From NCBI GenBank assembly GCA_015062605.1, contig SUUI01000002.1, forward strand, positions 62,001 to 126,000: a stretch of 64,000 nucleotides of DNA, written 5' to 3'. The position numbers and the translations under genes were made by a program. The DNA comes from Eggerthellaceae bacterium. GTDB taxonomy: Bacteria > Actinomycetota > Coriobacteriia > Coriobacteriales > Eggerthellaceae. The notes under the pieces are model-generated. The model worked only from the letters and a program-made list of their open reading frames with translations, was not told the DNA's origin and searched no databases. Positions 8,576 to 16,968 of the stretch are shown here, one piece after another. Positions within the stretch are counted from its first letter, which is position 1, and every line of letters begins with the position of its first letter.

Positions 8576-9976
8576 CTATCCTTTCGATTTATAGAAGCAC
8601 AGGATTACCATGCTTATCGCGCAGAAAACAGCCACGCAGCACATCATATGCGAAAAACCAGCCATTCCGGTTCCCGATGTGATGAAACCCACTAAGAGCG
8701 CGGGTGAAAGCGTCGTGCCGATTTGGCGGATGAGCGTGATGGTCGCAATGGCGACCGTGCTCTCACCCTCCGATGTGCTCTCCAGGATCATGTAGTTCGT
8801 GGGAGCTCCCATGGAAAGGCCCATACCCAAACCGATGATGCTAAGCCCGATGATAAGCAAAAGCGAGCTGGGGTGAGCCGTAACGAAGAACGCGACGAGC
8901 ATAAACCCGAGCGCTGTGATGAAAAGCCCTCCCATCAAAGGCTTCTTCGGACCGAGACGATCGATAAGCTTACCAGAGACCAAAGGTCCGAAAAGCGAGA
9001 AGATGCCGATTGCAGCAACGTAGTAGCCACCAGAACCGACGGGAAGGTCGAGCAAGCGTTCCGCGAATTCCGGCACGAGCGTCATCGAGATGATCATACA
9101 GCCGATGAAGAACGACACGCCGCAGGTCGCAAGGATCTGACGATCGCGCAGATACTCTGAGTGGAAGAAGGGATCGTGCGCGCGACGCTCGATGATGACG
9201 AACAGCACGATACCGATGAGCGCGCCTGCAAATGGAATGAGCACATCAGGCGAAACAAGGCTTTCTGCATCGAAGAAATCGACCGAACGGAAGCTTAAAA
9301 GCAAAAGAAGCACCATGAGTACGAAGACGGCGGCGCCAGGGATATCAAGCGCTCCTTTGCTTTCTAAAACCTCGCGTTTCGGAAGGAGCAAAGCGGCAGC
9401 GATGCCGAGCAACGCGCATACGGGAACGCTTATAAAGAACATCCACGGCCAGCCCTCGTTGCCGAATAACGCCAGCAACCCGCTTCCGCAGGCAGCGCCG
9501 AATACGTTGGAAAGACCTGTCACGGCCGCCGCAAGACCAAGCGCCATGCCGCGTCGCTCTTTAGGGAAGCTCGTGCCGATTTCAGCATTTGCCACGGGAA
9601 TCATCCCGCATGCGCCTATCGCCTGCACGATGCGGCCGAAAAGCAGGAGGGGGAACCCACCGGCATAAAGCGAGACACCGCAAAGCACGGAGCCTATGGC
9701 GAATATGATGACGCATGCAACAAACGCGGGCTTGCGACCATATCGGTCGGCAAGTTTGCCGATAACGGGTATGAGCGCGGCATAGAACAGCGTGTAGATG
9801 TTGATCATCCAAATGCCGGTCGCATCATCAAGCGAGAAGCTTTCCTGCACCACCGTGCGCACGGGCGCGACCATACCGACATACAGGCCACCGACTAAAA
9901 GCCCGACCAGATAGATGGCAAGGATGGCGCCGAGGCGCTTCTTAGAGCCGTCCTTATCCAACGCGGATGAAACCAC
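8576..9976 (-). CDS. MFS transporter, DHA2-like drug/metabolite exporter
   Basis: The 466-residue protein is almost wholly hydrophobic with about 14 predicted membrane helices, as in the DHA2 branch of the major facilitator superfamily. Motif A appears as IGKLADRYGRKPAF near residues 71-84 and again as SGKLIDRLGPKKP in the second half. FGRIVQAIGACGMIPV near 110-125 matches motif B/C surroundings. A proton-driven exporter is likely; substrate unknown. The start is GTG at 9976, preceded by AAGGG, 7 bases after the metA stop, so it is probably co-transcribed with metA, which hints at a link to amino-acid metabolism but does not prove it. Confidence 0.85.
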   Translation of the reverse strand: MVSSALDKDGSKKRLGAILAIYLVGLLVGGLYVGMVAPVRTVVQESFSLDDATGIWMINIYTLFYAALIPVIGKLADRYGRKPAFVACVIIFAIGSVLCGVSLYAGGFPLLLFGRIVQAIGACGMIPVANAEIGTSFPKERRGMALGLAAAVTGLSNVFGAACGSGLLALFGNEGWPWMFFISVPVCALLGIAAALLLPKREVLESKGALDIPGAAVFVLMVLLLLLSFRSVDFFDAESLVSPDVLIPFAGALIGIVLFVIIERRAHDPFFHSEYLRDRQILATCGVSFFIGCMIISMTLVPEFAERLLDLPVGSGGYYVAAIGIFSLFGPLVSGKLIDRLGPKKPLMGGLFITALGFMLVAFFVTAHPSSLLLIIGLSIIGLGMGLSMGAPTNYMILESTSEGESTVAIATITLIRQIGTTLSPALLVGFITSGTGMAGFSHMMCCVAVFCAISMVILCFYKSKG

Positions 9977-9983
9977 GATGCCC

Positions 9984-10907
9984 TTAGATCTCGGAGAGCT
10001 CCGACAAATCGTATGGCGTCGCCTGATATACGTAATAGTTCAGCCAGTTGGTATACAGCAGCTGCGCATGCGAACGCCATGTGGAAAGCGGCGTGCGCGA
10101 AGGATCGTCAGCTGGGAAATAATGCGCTGGCACTTCAGGATCGATGCCCTTGGCCACGTCGCGCTCGTATTCCAGCTGAAGCGTCTCGGTATCGTACTCG
10201 GGATGGCCGAATACGAAGAAATGACGGCTGTCGGTGCTCTTCGCGATGAACACCCCCGCCTCATCTGATGCGGCGATGATCTCGAGTTTGGGGTTGGCGA
10301 CGATATCCTCAGCACGCACCTCGGTATAGCGCGAATGCGGCGCATTGAACACATCATCGAAGCCGCGAACGAGCGGCGAGGAGGGCTTCAATACGCGATG
10401 CGGAAACACACCTGAGCATTTCTTGTCGAGTTCGTGCTTGTCGACACCATAGTGATAATAGATGCCAGCCTGTGCACCCCAACAAATGTGCAAGGTGGAG
10501 AATACGTTCGTCTTGCTCCATGCCATGATGCTGCACAGCTCATCCCAATAATCAACATCCTTGAAATCAAGGAGCTCGACTGGCGCTCCCGTGATGATCA
10601 TACCGTCGAAACGCTCGTCTTGGATCTCCTCGAACGTGCGGTAGAACATCGCGAGGTGCTCTTCGGATACGTTCTGCGATTCATGGCTCGCCATGCGCAA
10701 TAGCTCGATATCGATCTGCAGGGGCGTGTTCGAAAGCTTACGCAGGATCTGCGTCTCGGTGACGATCTTGGTCGGCATGAGATTCAAGAGCAGAAGGCGC
10801 AAAGGACGGATGTCCTGATGCATGGCGCGATGCTCGGTGATGACGAAGATGTTCTCATTCTCCAATACACCGGTTGCGGGAAGCAAGTCGGGGATCTTGA
10901 TAGGCAT
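9984..10907 (-). CDS. metA: Homoserine O-acyltransferase (MetA family), probably acetyl-CoA specific
   Basis: The 307-residue protein is a full-length MetA. It starts [11 protein letters not shown], has [18 protein letters not shown] near residues 36-53, the catalytic cysteine in [10 protein letters not shown] near 142, and the HPEYD segment near 236. It acylates the hydroxyl of L-homoserine, the first committed step of methionine synthesis. In this family a Glu rather than Gly in the TGAP-x-x segment is linked to acetyl-CoA over succinyl-CoA use; here the segment is [10 protein letters not shown], with Glu, so acetyl transfer is inferred. AAAGGG lies 5 bases before the ATG. First gene of a metA-MFS-HAD unit. 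Confidence 0.93.
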   Translation of the reverse strand: MPIKIPDLLPATGVLENENIFVITEHRAMHQDIRPLRLLLLNLMPTKIVTETQILRKLSNTPLQIDIELLRMASHESQNVSEEHLAMFYRTFEEIQDERFDGMIITGAPVELLDFKDVDYWDELCSIMAWSKTNVFSTLHICWGAQAGIYYHYGVDKHELDKKCSGVFPHRVLKPSSPLVRGFDDVFNAPHSRYTEVRAEDIVANPKLEIIAASDEAGVFIAKSTDSRHFFVFGHPEYDTETLQLEYERDVAKGIDPEVPAHYFPADDPSRTPLSTWRSHAQLLYTNWLNYYVYQATPYDLSELSEI

Positions 10908-10952
10908 GGCAGCCCTTTCTCGTTACGTTGTGGTCAAAAACGTATGGTGCTC

Positions 10953-10958
10953 ATTATA
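10953..10958 (-). promoter_or_regulatory. Candidate -10 of the metA operon
   Basis: TATAAT on the minus strand lies 45 bases before the metA ATG. No good -35 is seen at 16-18 bases (nearest is TTCCGT). The leader would be under 45 bases, too short for an S-box riboswitch. Confidence 0.45.
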
Positions 10959-11005
10959 CTTTCCTTCTCGGAAAACGGAATACGGAGCCCTCCGAGATAT
11001 ATGCG

Positions 11006-11037
11006 AAGGGGGTGTTGGCTTATGCCAGCACCCCCTT
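11006..11037 (-). terminator. Terminator-like hairpin after the NCS1 permease gene
   Basis: Arms AAGGGGGTGTTGGC and GCCAGCACCCCCTT pair over 14 bp with one wobble and loop TTAT. It lies 35 bases past the permease stop on the minus strand. U tracts are short on both strands, so efficiency is uncertain. Confidence 0.6.
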
Positions 11038-11071
11038 TCAAGTCCGATATGTCTTTTATGGGCTAGCGCGT

Positions 11072-12496
11072 TTACACGATTTCCAGATCGTCGCGATCGC
11101 GCAGGGAGTACTTCTTGCCCCACGGAGTCATCGTGAGGATCAAATAGCACAGACCACCTGTGAGCAGCGTGAAACCGGAACCGGTCGTGACATAGAAGAT
11201 GTCACTGTAAATAACGCCGGTCATGGGGTTGTATACCATAAGACCGCAGATAAGGCCGACGATGACGGAGATCGCACCGATGATATTGACGCCACCGGGA
11301 TACTTGTACGCATCGTGACCAGGCAGCAGGAAGGCCGATTTGAGCGACAGCTTGCGCTTGCGCAGGATGAAGCAGTCGACCAAGATGATGCCGTTGATGG
11401 GACCTTGCAGGTAGGCGGCGATTGAGATGAACGCACCGAAGTTCTCGGAAACGCCACCCCAGATGGTCAATCCGCTGATGAGGATTGCCATGATGATGAC
11501 AAGCGCCTTGTAGGAGACCTTCGGCATGGCGGATTTGATAACCATGTCGTTGACGTATAGGCCGTTGCCCATGGTGCCGATATTAGCGAATGCAACCATG
11601 ATGAGCGCGAGCAACGAAACTCCAGGGCCGACCAAAGTCGCGAGCATGACGGTAGGATCGGAGGTGTACTCGCCGACAGCAGCGTACATGGCGAGAGCCA
11701 TAACGCCACCGAGGAAGACGAAGAACGGAGCGATGAGGCCATATGCAGCGCTCGTTGACCAATAGGCGGAACGTTCGCTGTTGCACAGACGCGGCAGAAC
11801 GTAGGCCTGCGTGGACCATGAGAAGCAGAAGGCGACCATGCCCTCATTCGAATATGCGAACGCTTGGATCGGGCTCTCGTAATCCGAGAGATCAGGCTGG
11901 ACGGCCGTGATGTCGGACGGAGAGACACTGAAGCAGATGAAGAGAACGATGACGCCGACGATCAGCAACGCGGTCACCATGATGCGCGATGCCCATTTGA
12001 TGACGTCGGGACCACCGAGTGCGATAACCACACCCAAGATGACGCATATCACGCCGAGGAACGGCACGATGACCTCTGGAATCGTGACACCGAACACGCC
12101 GAAGAGCTGCACGAGCGAATCCCTGAACAGGTCGGCGGTAACCGCGTACCATCCGAAATTCAGAACAGGGCACAAGAACGCCATGACGGCAACGCCGTTC
12201 TTGCCGAGCGCGGCACGCAACCAAATCCACAAATCGATGCCATAGCGTGTCGAGAACCATAGAGGAAGCATCTCGAGCAGCATGAAGAAGAAGCCTATGC
12301 CGAAGATGGTGATGATCAACTGTTGGAAGTTGACCAGGCCAGCTGAATAGGCGCCCTGCTCATAGCACCATGTTGCAATCGCGAAACCGCTGGTGACTAG
12401 GAAGCAATCCCAGAATCCGTACTTACGGTCGCCCTTGATAAGTGGGACGATGCCGAAGAGCGTTTCGTTGCGGATGAAGTTATCATGCTTTCCCAT
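11072..12496 (-). CDS. NCS1-family permease (purine/cytosine/allantoin type)
   Basis: The 474-residue protein has about 12 membrane helices and the NCS1 layout: a short soluble N-terminus (MGKHDNFIRNETLFGIVPL), then FWDCFLVTSGFAIATWCYEQGA near residues 28-49 (first helix, cargo/sodium site), and late ENFGAFISIAAYLQGPINGIILVDCFILRKRKL with the helix 8-10 region. Such symporters bring in nucleobases, hydantoins or related compounds. Which one is transported cannot be read from the sequence. It starts 2 bases after a 63-residue membrane protein gene, and the two form a compact operon with a palindromic upstream region. Confidence 0.85.
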   Translation of the reverse strand: MGKHDNFIRNETLFGIVPLIKGDRKYGFWDCFLVTSGFAIATWCYEQGAYSAGLVNFQQLIITIFGIGFFFMLLEMLPLWFSTRYGIDLWIWLRAALGKNGVAVMAFLCPVLNFGWYAVTADLFRDSLVQLFGVFGVTIPEVIVPFLGVICVILGVVIALGGPDVIKWASRIMVTALLIVGVIVLFICFSVSPSDITAVQPDLSDYESPIQAFAYSNEGMVAFCFSWSTQAYVLPRLCNSERSAYWSTSAAYGLIAPFFVFLGGVMALAMYAAVGEYTSDPTVMLATLVGPGVSLLALIMVAFANIGTMGNGLYVNDMVIKSAMPKVSYKALVIIMAILISGLTIWGGVSENFGAFISIAAYLQGPINGIILVDCFILRKRKLSLKSAFLLPGHDAYKYPGGVNIIGAISVIVGLICGLMVYNPMTGVIYSDIFYVTTGSGFTLLTGGLCYLILTMTPWGKKYSLRDRDDLEIV

Positions 12497-12498
12497 GA

Positions 12499-12690
12499 TT
12501 ACATCACCCCCGTTGAAAGCGTTGCAAATTCAACGATGGCGATAGATACGACCATGATGACGCCTGCAACGATCCAGTCAATTTTCTTCATTCGCGTGGG
12601 GAATTCATACCCTGGTTCTTGCATGATTGCAAGACGTTTGCTGACCTCTGCTTCGAGTTCAGCCTCAAAATCCATTTCTTCAGTAGACAC
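12499..12690 (-). CDS. Small single-helix membrane protein, possible permease accessory subunit
   Basis: This 63-residue product is not a family I recognise by name. It has an acidic amphipathic N-terminal half (STEEMDFEAELEAEVSKR), a motif MQEPGYEFPTRMKKID near residues 23-38, and one membrane helix WIVAGVIMVVSIAIVEF near 39-55. The start chosen is GTG at 12690, six bases from a strong AAGGAGGAG; the GTG at 12696 would overlap that site. It ends 2 bases before the NCS1 permease. Small one-helix partners are known beside other symporters (for example YhdT with PanF), so a subunit or chaperone role is inferred by analogy only. Confidence 0.72.
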   Translation of the reverse strand: MSTEEMDFEAELEAEVSKRLAIMQEPGYEFPTRMKKIDWIVAGVIMVVSIAIVEFATLSTGVM

Positions 12691-12713
12691 TTTCACTCCT
12701 CCTTAACTAGTGA

Positions 12714-12751
12714 GTGTTCAATATTTTAACAGTTTTCATTTTTTTGAACAC
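12714..12751. promoter_or_regulatory. Dyad flanking the -10 region of the permease operon
   Basis: Perfect 8-bp arms GTGTTCAA (12714-12721) and TTGAACAC (12744-12751) are 22 bases apart. Between them on the minus strand is TAAAAT (12723-12728), a plausible -10, some 35 bases before the small gene. The dyad would place a dimeric regulator over the promoter. The segment is far richer in AT than its surroundings. Regulator unknown. The rest of 12752-12899 shows no gene and no clear terminator for the his operon. Confidence 0.5.
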
Positions 12752-12899
12752 CCACATTAAGAAATGGCTCGCTAACACGTGTGAACGGACGTTTTTCGTA
12801 TGCAAATATGCCCTTTTATGAAGAGTGTATGAAGAAGGTATAGCTATGCCTGCGATGTCGTATCGCAAGACAAAAAACGCTATGGAACCGATTTATGGA

Positions 12900-14081
12900 T
12901 TACTCGAAGCACTCGCCCCACACGCTGGCAAGCTCGCTTGCGCTGTGAGCATCGCTTGTAGTGATGAAGCGCGCACCACGCTCACGCAGATACTCGTAAA
13001 TCGCAGGAGCTGGGTACGGCACGCTTCGCCAACCGCTTGAACGCCCATGTTCGTTGATCTCGAACGCTGCACCTGTAGCAAGGAGCGTATCGCATGCCTT
13101 TTGCCATGCTCGAACATAGCGCGGGTCGTTCTCATCGAAATAACGATTGCCTTCATTGTATTTGGCGAATAGGTCGACATGCCCGATGATGTCGGCACCC
13201 GTGCGCTCGATGACATCGGAAACGGTTTCGTAGTAGGCTTCTGCGAACGCAAGGTAATCGCCCTCGAAACAGGTATACGCAGCCCTCACGAACAAGTCCT
13301 CGGTTTCGTCCACCGAAACGTAGCAGCGCTTGCCATCGCGGCTAACATGCCCGCCTGCTGCTTGCGCGTACTCGATTGGAACCTCCACGTAGTGCGCGGA
13401 GCCGATCAGATAATCGAAACCTAAAGGCGCAGGCTCGCTGAACATGTCCTGCTCCATGCCGCACAGGATAGTGATGCGATCTTTGTAGATCGAGGCAAGA
13501 CGGCGCAGCTCCGCCTGATAAGCGGCCGCCGCGTTCTCCGCCATGCAGTATTCCGTATCGAAATCCGTGAACGAATGGTCGGTAATGCCGATGGCAACAA
13601 GACCCAGCCGTATCGCCTCATCGACCATCTCTTCAGGTGATGCTTCCCCATCGCTTACGGTCGTATGCATATGCAAATCGAATTGCCCAGTCGCATCCTC
13701 GAGGATATCGGCGAGCTTGACGGTTGGCGCCTCGATAACAACCGCATCGTCGCATGACGGCATCTCGATCGGATCGGTGAAGCAACTTACCGTTCCCTTG
13801 TGGCATGCCGGACCATCGGGATGCACTTCAACAAGCAACGTATCGCAGTCGCAATCTGCCGTAATGGATACAACATGCATGTAATTCCCGCTTGTCATGC
13901 CCTTGGTCCAGAGCTCCTGGCGGCTCCTGCTCCAAAACGTCGCCAAGCCTGTGCTCAGGGTTTTTGACAGGCTCTCGGCATTCATCCATGCCACCATGAG
14001 AACTTGACGCGTGTCGCAATCGATAAGTACGGCGGGAACGAGGCCCTTGTCATCGTATTTGATGTCATCGATCGTTGCCAT
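12900..14081 (-). CDS. Fusion: phosphoribosyl-AMP cyclohydrolase (HisI) + PHP-type histidinol-phosphatase (HisK)
   Basis: The 393-residue protein joins two histidine enzymes. Residues 1-105 are His[28 protein letters not shown] near 48-64, the metal-binding [11 protein letters not shown] near 76-86 and CHKGTVSCF near 93-101. Residues about 132-393 are a PHP phosphatase: [35 protein letters not shown] and TTSDAH supply the metal-binding His/Asp set in family order. HisI opens the ring of phosphoribosyl-AMP; HisK removes phosphate from histidinol phosphate. The gene ends a his operon that otherwise lacks a phosphatase. HisE, often fused to HisI, is absent here. AAGGTG precedes the ATG at 14081; 41 bases separate it from hisF. 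Confidence 0.9.
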   Translation of the reverse strand: MATIDDIKYDDKGLVPAVLIDCDTRQVLMVAWMNAESLSKTLSTGLATFWSRSRQELWTKGMTSGNYMHVVSITADCDCDTLLVEVHPDGPACHKGTVSCFTDPIEMPSCDDAVVIEAPTVKLADILEDATGQFDLHMHTTVSDGEASPEEMVDEAIRLGLVAIGITDHSFTDFDTEYCMAENAAAAYQAELRRLASIYKDRITILCGMEQDMFSEPAPLGFDYLIGSAHYVEVPIEYAQAAGGHVSRDGKRCYVSVDETEDLFVRAAYTCFEGDYLAFAEAYYETVSDVIERTGADIIGHVDLFAKYNEGNRYFDENDPRYVRAWQKACDTLLATGAAFEINEHGRSSGWRSVPYPAPAIYEYLRERGARFITTSDAHSASELASVWGECFE

Positions 14082-14122
14082 TGCTCACCTTTTCTTTTTC
14101 AAACCTCGCCATGCAGGTTTCG

Positions 14123-14884
14123 TTACAGCAGTCGGATCGGGATGCCCTCAGACGCAAGCAGCTGCTTGAGGTCCGAGATGCTCACTTCTCCGAAGTGGAA
14201 GATGCTTGCAGCTAATCCGGCGCTCATCTCGGGTACGCGCTCCCATAAATCCACGAAATCCTGTGCGCAACCTGCACCGCCACTCGCAACGACGGGCACA
14301 TTGACCAAATCGCATACGAGCGCCAATAGCTCCAGATCGAAGCCACCCTTCACGCCATCGGTATCGATGGAGTTGATGACAAGCTCGCCTGCTCCGCGAG
14401 AAACACCCTCGCTTATCCATTGAAGCGCATCGCGACCCGTATCGGTACGGCCGCCCGTGGAAAACACATGGAAGCCATCGCCCACACGTGCGATATCGGC
14501 AGAAAGCACGACGCATTGATCGCCGTAGCGTTTCGCGGCTTCATCGATTAAGTCAGGATTTGCTAGAGCGCCCGAGTTTACACTCACCTTGTCAGCGCCG
14601 CAGGAAAGCACGCGCTCGAAGTCATCGACGGATTTGATGCCTCCACCCACAGTAAGCGGGATAAATACGCTCGATGCCACCTCGGTAAGCGCGTCCGTGA
14701 ACAAAGCGCGCTCCTCGAACGAGGCGATGATGTCGTAGAACACGAGCTCATCGGCACCTTGCTCGTTGTAGAAGCGAGCAAGCTCAACAGGCGAAGAAAC
14801 ATCTTGGAGGCCTTGGAAATTCGTGCCCTTGACGACGCGGCCGTGCTTCACGTCCAAGCATGGGATGATGCGCTTTGCTAGCAT
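14123..14884 (-). CDS. hisF: Imidazole glycerol phosphate synthase, cyclase subunit HisF
   Basis: The 253-residue protein shows the HisF barrel: MLAKRIIPCLDVKHGRVVKG at the start (catalytic Asp in PCLDV), PLTVGGGIKS near 79-88, the second catalytic Asp in VVLSADIA near 129, and GELVINSIDTDGVKGGFD. With HisH it forms the heterodimer that makes imidazole glycerol phosphate and AICAR. The ATG overlaps the hisA stop by 7 bases, with GGGAG 8 bases ahead, so the two are translationally coupled. Confidence 0.95.
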   Translation of the reverse strand: MLAKRIIPCLDVKHGRVVKGTNFQGLQDVSSPVELARFYNEQGADELVFYDIIASFEERALFTDALTEVASSVFIPLTVGGGIKSVDDFERVLSCGADKVSVNSGALANPDLIDEAAKRYGDQCVVLSADIARVGDGFHVFSTGGRTDTGRDALQWISEGVSRGAGELVINSIDTDGVKGGFDLELLALVCDLVNVPVVASGGAGCAQDFVDLWERVPEMSAGLAASIFHFGEVSISDLKQLLASEGIPIRLL

Positions 14885-15609
14885 GATGGCATCTCCCCTT
14901 TCGCGACCGCGATGGCCTCTTTAAGATCGATGTATCCCTCGTAATAGGCCTTACCCACGATAGCGGCATACAACCCCATATCGCGCAAAGCCTTAATATC
15001 GGCGATAGACGACACGCCTCCTGATGCGACGATATCCATGTTGAAGCATTTCGCGAGACGCGCGTATAGTTCGCGGTTCGCGCCAGCGAGCATGCCATCC
15101 TTGGAGATGTCGGTGCAGATGATCGTGCGTACGCCAAGCTCCTCGAGATCGGCGCAAAACGCATCAACAGCAAGGCCCGAGCTCTCCGTCCAGCCCTTGA
15201 TGGCAACCATGCCATCAAGCAAATCGACGCCGACCGCGATCTTGGCGCCATATGTAGAGACCGCCTCGCGTAAAAACGCAGGGTCTTTTACCGCCGCCGT
15301 GCCCAGTATCACTCGGCCCACACCAGCATTCAGGTATGCTTCAATGACTTCCATAGAACGGATGCCTCCGCCCACTTCCGTGAACAGGCCCGACTCTTGC
15401 GCGATGGCTCGTATCGTATCCAGATTCGGGGTCTCACCGCTTTTGGCGCCTTCCAAATCAACCATGTGCAAGCACGTCGCGCCCGCATCCGCAAAAGCGC
15501 GGGCGAACTCGACAGGGTTATCGCTATAGACGGTCTTTTGCGCGTAATCGCCTTTGATAAGGCGCACCGCGCATCCATCGATGATATCGATTGCTGGAAA
15601 GATCAGCAT
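14878..15609 (-). CDS. hisA: ProFAR isomerase HisA
   Basis: The 243-residue protein opens MLIFPAIDIIDGCAVRLIKGDY, the HisA start with catalytic Asp in AIDI, followed by HMVDLEGAK near 48-56, VGGGIRS near 80-86 and the second catalytic Asp in TDISKDGMLAG near 168-178. It catalyses the Amadori rearrangement of ProFAR to PRFAR. AAGGAGG precedes the ATG by about 9 bases, and the gene begins 5 bases after hisH. In many actinobacteria this enzyme (PriA) also serves tryptophan synthesis; the sequence alone does not decide that here. Confidence 0.93.
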   Translation of the reverse strand: MLIFPAIDIIDGCAVRLIKGDYAQKTVYSDNPVEFARAFADAGATCLHMVDLEGAKSGETPNLDTIRAIAQESGLFTEVGGGIRSMEVIEAYLNAGVGRVILGTAAVKDPAFLREAVSTYGAKIAVGVDLLDGMVAIKGWTESSGLAVDAFCADLEELGVRTIICTDISKDGMLAGANRELYARLAKCFNMDIVASGGVSSIADIKALRDMGLYAAIVGKAYYEGYIDLKEAIAVAKGEMPSC

Positions 15610-15614
15610 GTGCT

Positions 15615-16274
15615 TTACGCCTCCTTAATAAGGTCGCAGAACGCGGTGAGAATCTGTAAGCCCACTTTGCCGCTCTTCTCTGGATGGAACTGGCAGCCGA
15701 ACACGTTATCCTTCTGCACCGCAGCCGTAACGGGCACATCGTAATCGGTCACGGCAATCGTGTTTGCCGCGCAATCGGTCGCATAGAACGAGTGCACGAA
15801 ATACACGTAGGCGCCCTCGCTCACTTCGGCGAACAAAGGCCCACCAGCTTGCTCGAGGCCGTCTTTGCACACGTCTTCGCCGCTTGTAAGATGCAGCGCG
15901 TTCCAACCGATGTGCGGCACGAGCGTATCGGGATTAACGACCTCTTTCAATGAGCGCACCTCGCCAGGGATAAGGCCCAATCCCTGATGCTCGCCGTACT
16001 CGTAGCTTTTATCAAAGAGCATCTGCATGCCAAGGCAAATGCCGAGCAAAGGCTTTCCGCTTTCGGCAATCTCGATGACGACTTTATCGAGTCCGGTCGC
16101 ACGTAAGGCATCGATTGCATCACCGAATGCGCCCACGCCAGGCAATACGACCGCATCGGCAGCACGCAAGGTTTCAGGGTCGCTCGTCACACACACATCT
16201 TGACCAATGGCTGAGAATGAGCATGTAAGCGAGTACAGGTTTCCAACCCCGTAATCGACGATGGCGACGTTCAT
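15615..16274 (-). CDS. hisH: Imidazole glycerol phosphate synthase, glutaminase subunit HisH
   Basis: The 219-residue class I glutamine amidotransferase starts MNVAIVDYGVGNLYSLTCSF and has VLPGVGAFGDA near 44-54, the nucleophile Cys in LGICLGMQMLFD near 78-89, and the His-x-Glu pair in GCQFHPEKSGKVG near 195-207. It passes ammonia to HisF. Its ATG overlaps the hisB stop as TAATG. The product is slightly longer than usual (about 200), with a loop around ALHLTSGEDVCKDGLEQ. Confidence 0.94.
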   Translation of the reverse strand: MNVAIVDYGVGNLYSLTCSFSAIGQDVCVTSDPETLRAADAVVLPGVGAFGDAIDALRATGLDKVVIEIAESGKPLLGICLGMQMLFDKSYEYGEHQGLGLIPGEVRSLKEVVNPDTLVPHIGWNALHLTSGEDVCKDGLEQAGGPLFAEVSEGAYVYFVHSFYATDCAANTIAVTDYDVPVTAAVQKDNVFGCQFHPEKSGKVGLQILTAFCDLIKEA

Positions 16275-16948
16275 TAGAGGCTCCCCTTCGATGAGGGCAC
16301 AACGCCCGCTGCTTGCGCCTCTTTGTCAACCGCGACAGCCTGACGCAGGGCACGTGCGATGCACTTGAACGCACATTCGATGATGTGGTGGGAATTCGTT
16401 CCCGCCAGCTGTTGGATGTGCAGCGTGATATTCGCATTGCGCACAAAACCCAACCAGAACTCCTCCACAAGCTCGGTGTCGAAAGTTCCGACCTTCTCTG
16501 TAGGGATAAACAGCCCATACGCCAACAGATCGCGGCCCGAGATATCGACAGCAGAGAGAATGACCGGCTCTTCCTCGCCACCTTCCGCTTCATCTTCTGC
16601 ACGCTCAACGGCTTCACGGATAGCAACTTCGCTCATGCAGAGCGCCTCGTCCATCGGAAGCACCATGAAACCATAGCGCGCGATGCCCGCCTTATCACCG
16701 ATTGCCTTGGCAAAAGCCTGACCTAAGCAGATGGCGATGTCTTCGGTCGAGTGATGATCATCCACATAGGTATCGCCTATGCACTTCACATCCAAATCGA
16801 AATTGCCATGCACGGCAAGAAGCGTCAGCATGTGGTCGAGAAAACCGATACCCGTATCGATGCTTGCCTTCCCCGAGCCATCGAGGTTGAGCGTAAGCGC
16901 CACATCGGTTTCAGCGGTAATGCGGCGGATGTCAGCGATTCGGTTCAC
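16274..16948 (-). CDS. hisB: Imidazoleglycerol-phosphate dehydratase HisB with an acidic insertion
   Basis: The 224-residue protein holds the two metal-binding repeats of HisB: GFLDHMLTLLAVHG (37-50), DDHHSTEDIA (64-73), and in the second half TNSHHIIECAFK (about 181-192). It dehydrates imidazole glycerol phosphate. Monofunctional HisB is normally about 195 residues; the extra length is a Glu-rich stretch, roughly residues 114-133 (EAVERAEDEAEGGEEEP), between the usual MDEAL and DISGR segments. The start is GTG at 16948, seven bases after GGAG. It carries no phosphatase domain, consistent with the separate HisK fused to HisI. Confidence 0.93.
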   Translation of the reverse strand: MNRIADIRRITAETDVALTLNLDGSGKASIDTGIGFLDHMLTLLAVHGNFDLDVKCIGDTYVDDHHSTEDIAICLGQAFAKAIGDKAGIARYGFMVLPMDEALCMSEVAIREAVERAEDEAEGGEEEPVILSAVDISGRDLLAYGLFIPTEKVGTFDTELVEEFWLGFVRNANITLHIQQLAGTNSHHIIECAFKCIARALRQAVAVDKEAQAAGVVPSSKGSL

Positions 16949-16968
16949 GGAGCAACTCCTTCCTTGGC

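Noticed and set aside
10908-10958. SAM riboswitch upstream of metA
   Set aside because: The leader is about 45 bases, far too short, and shows no S-box sequence.
12825-13040. 71-residue plus-strand frame after the his operon
   Set aside because: Mostly overlaps the hisI::hisK gene in antisense; no good ribosome-binding site.
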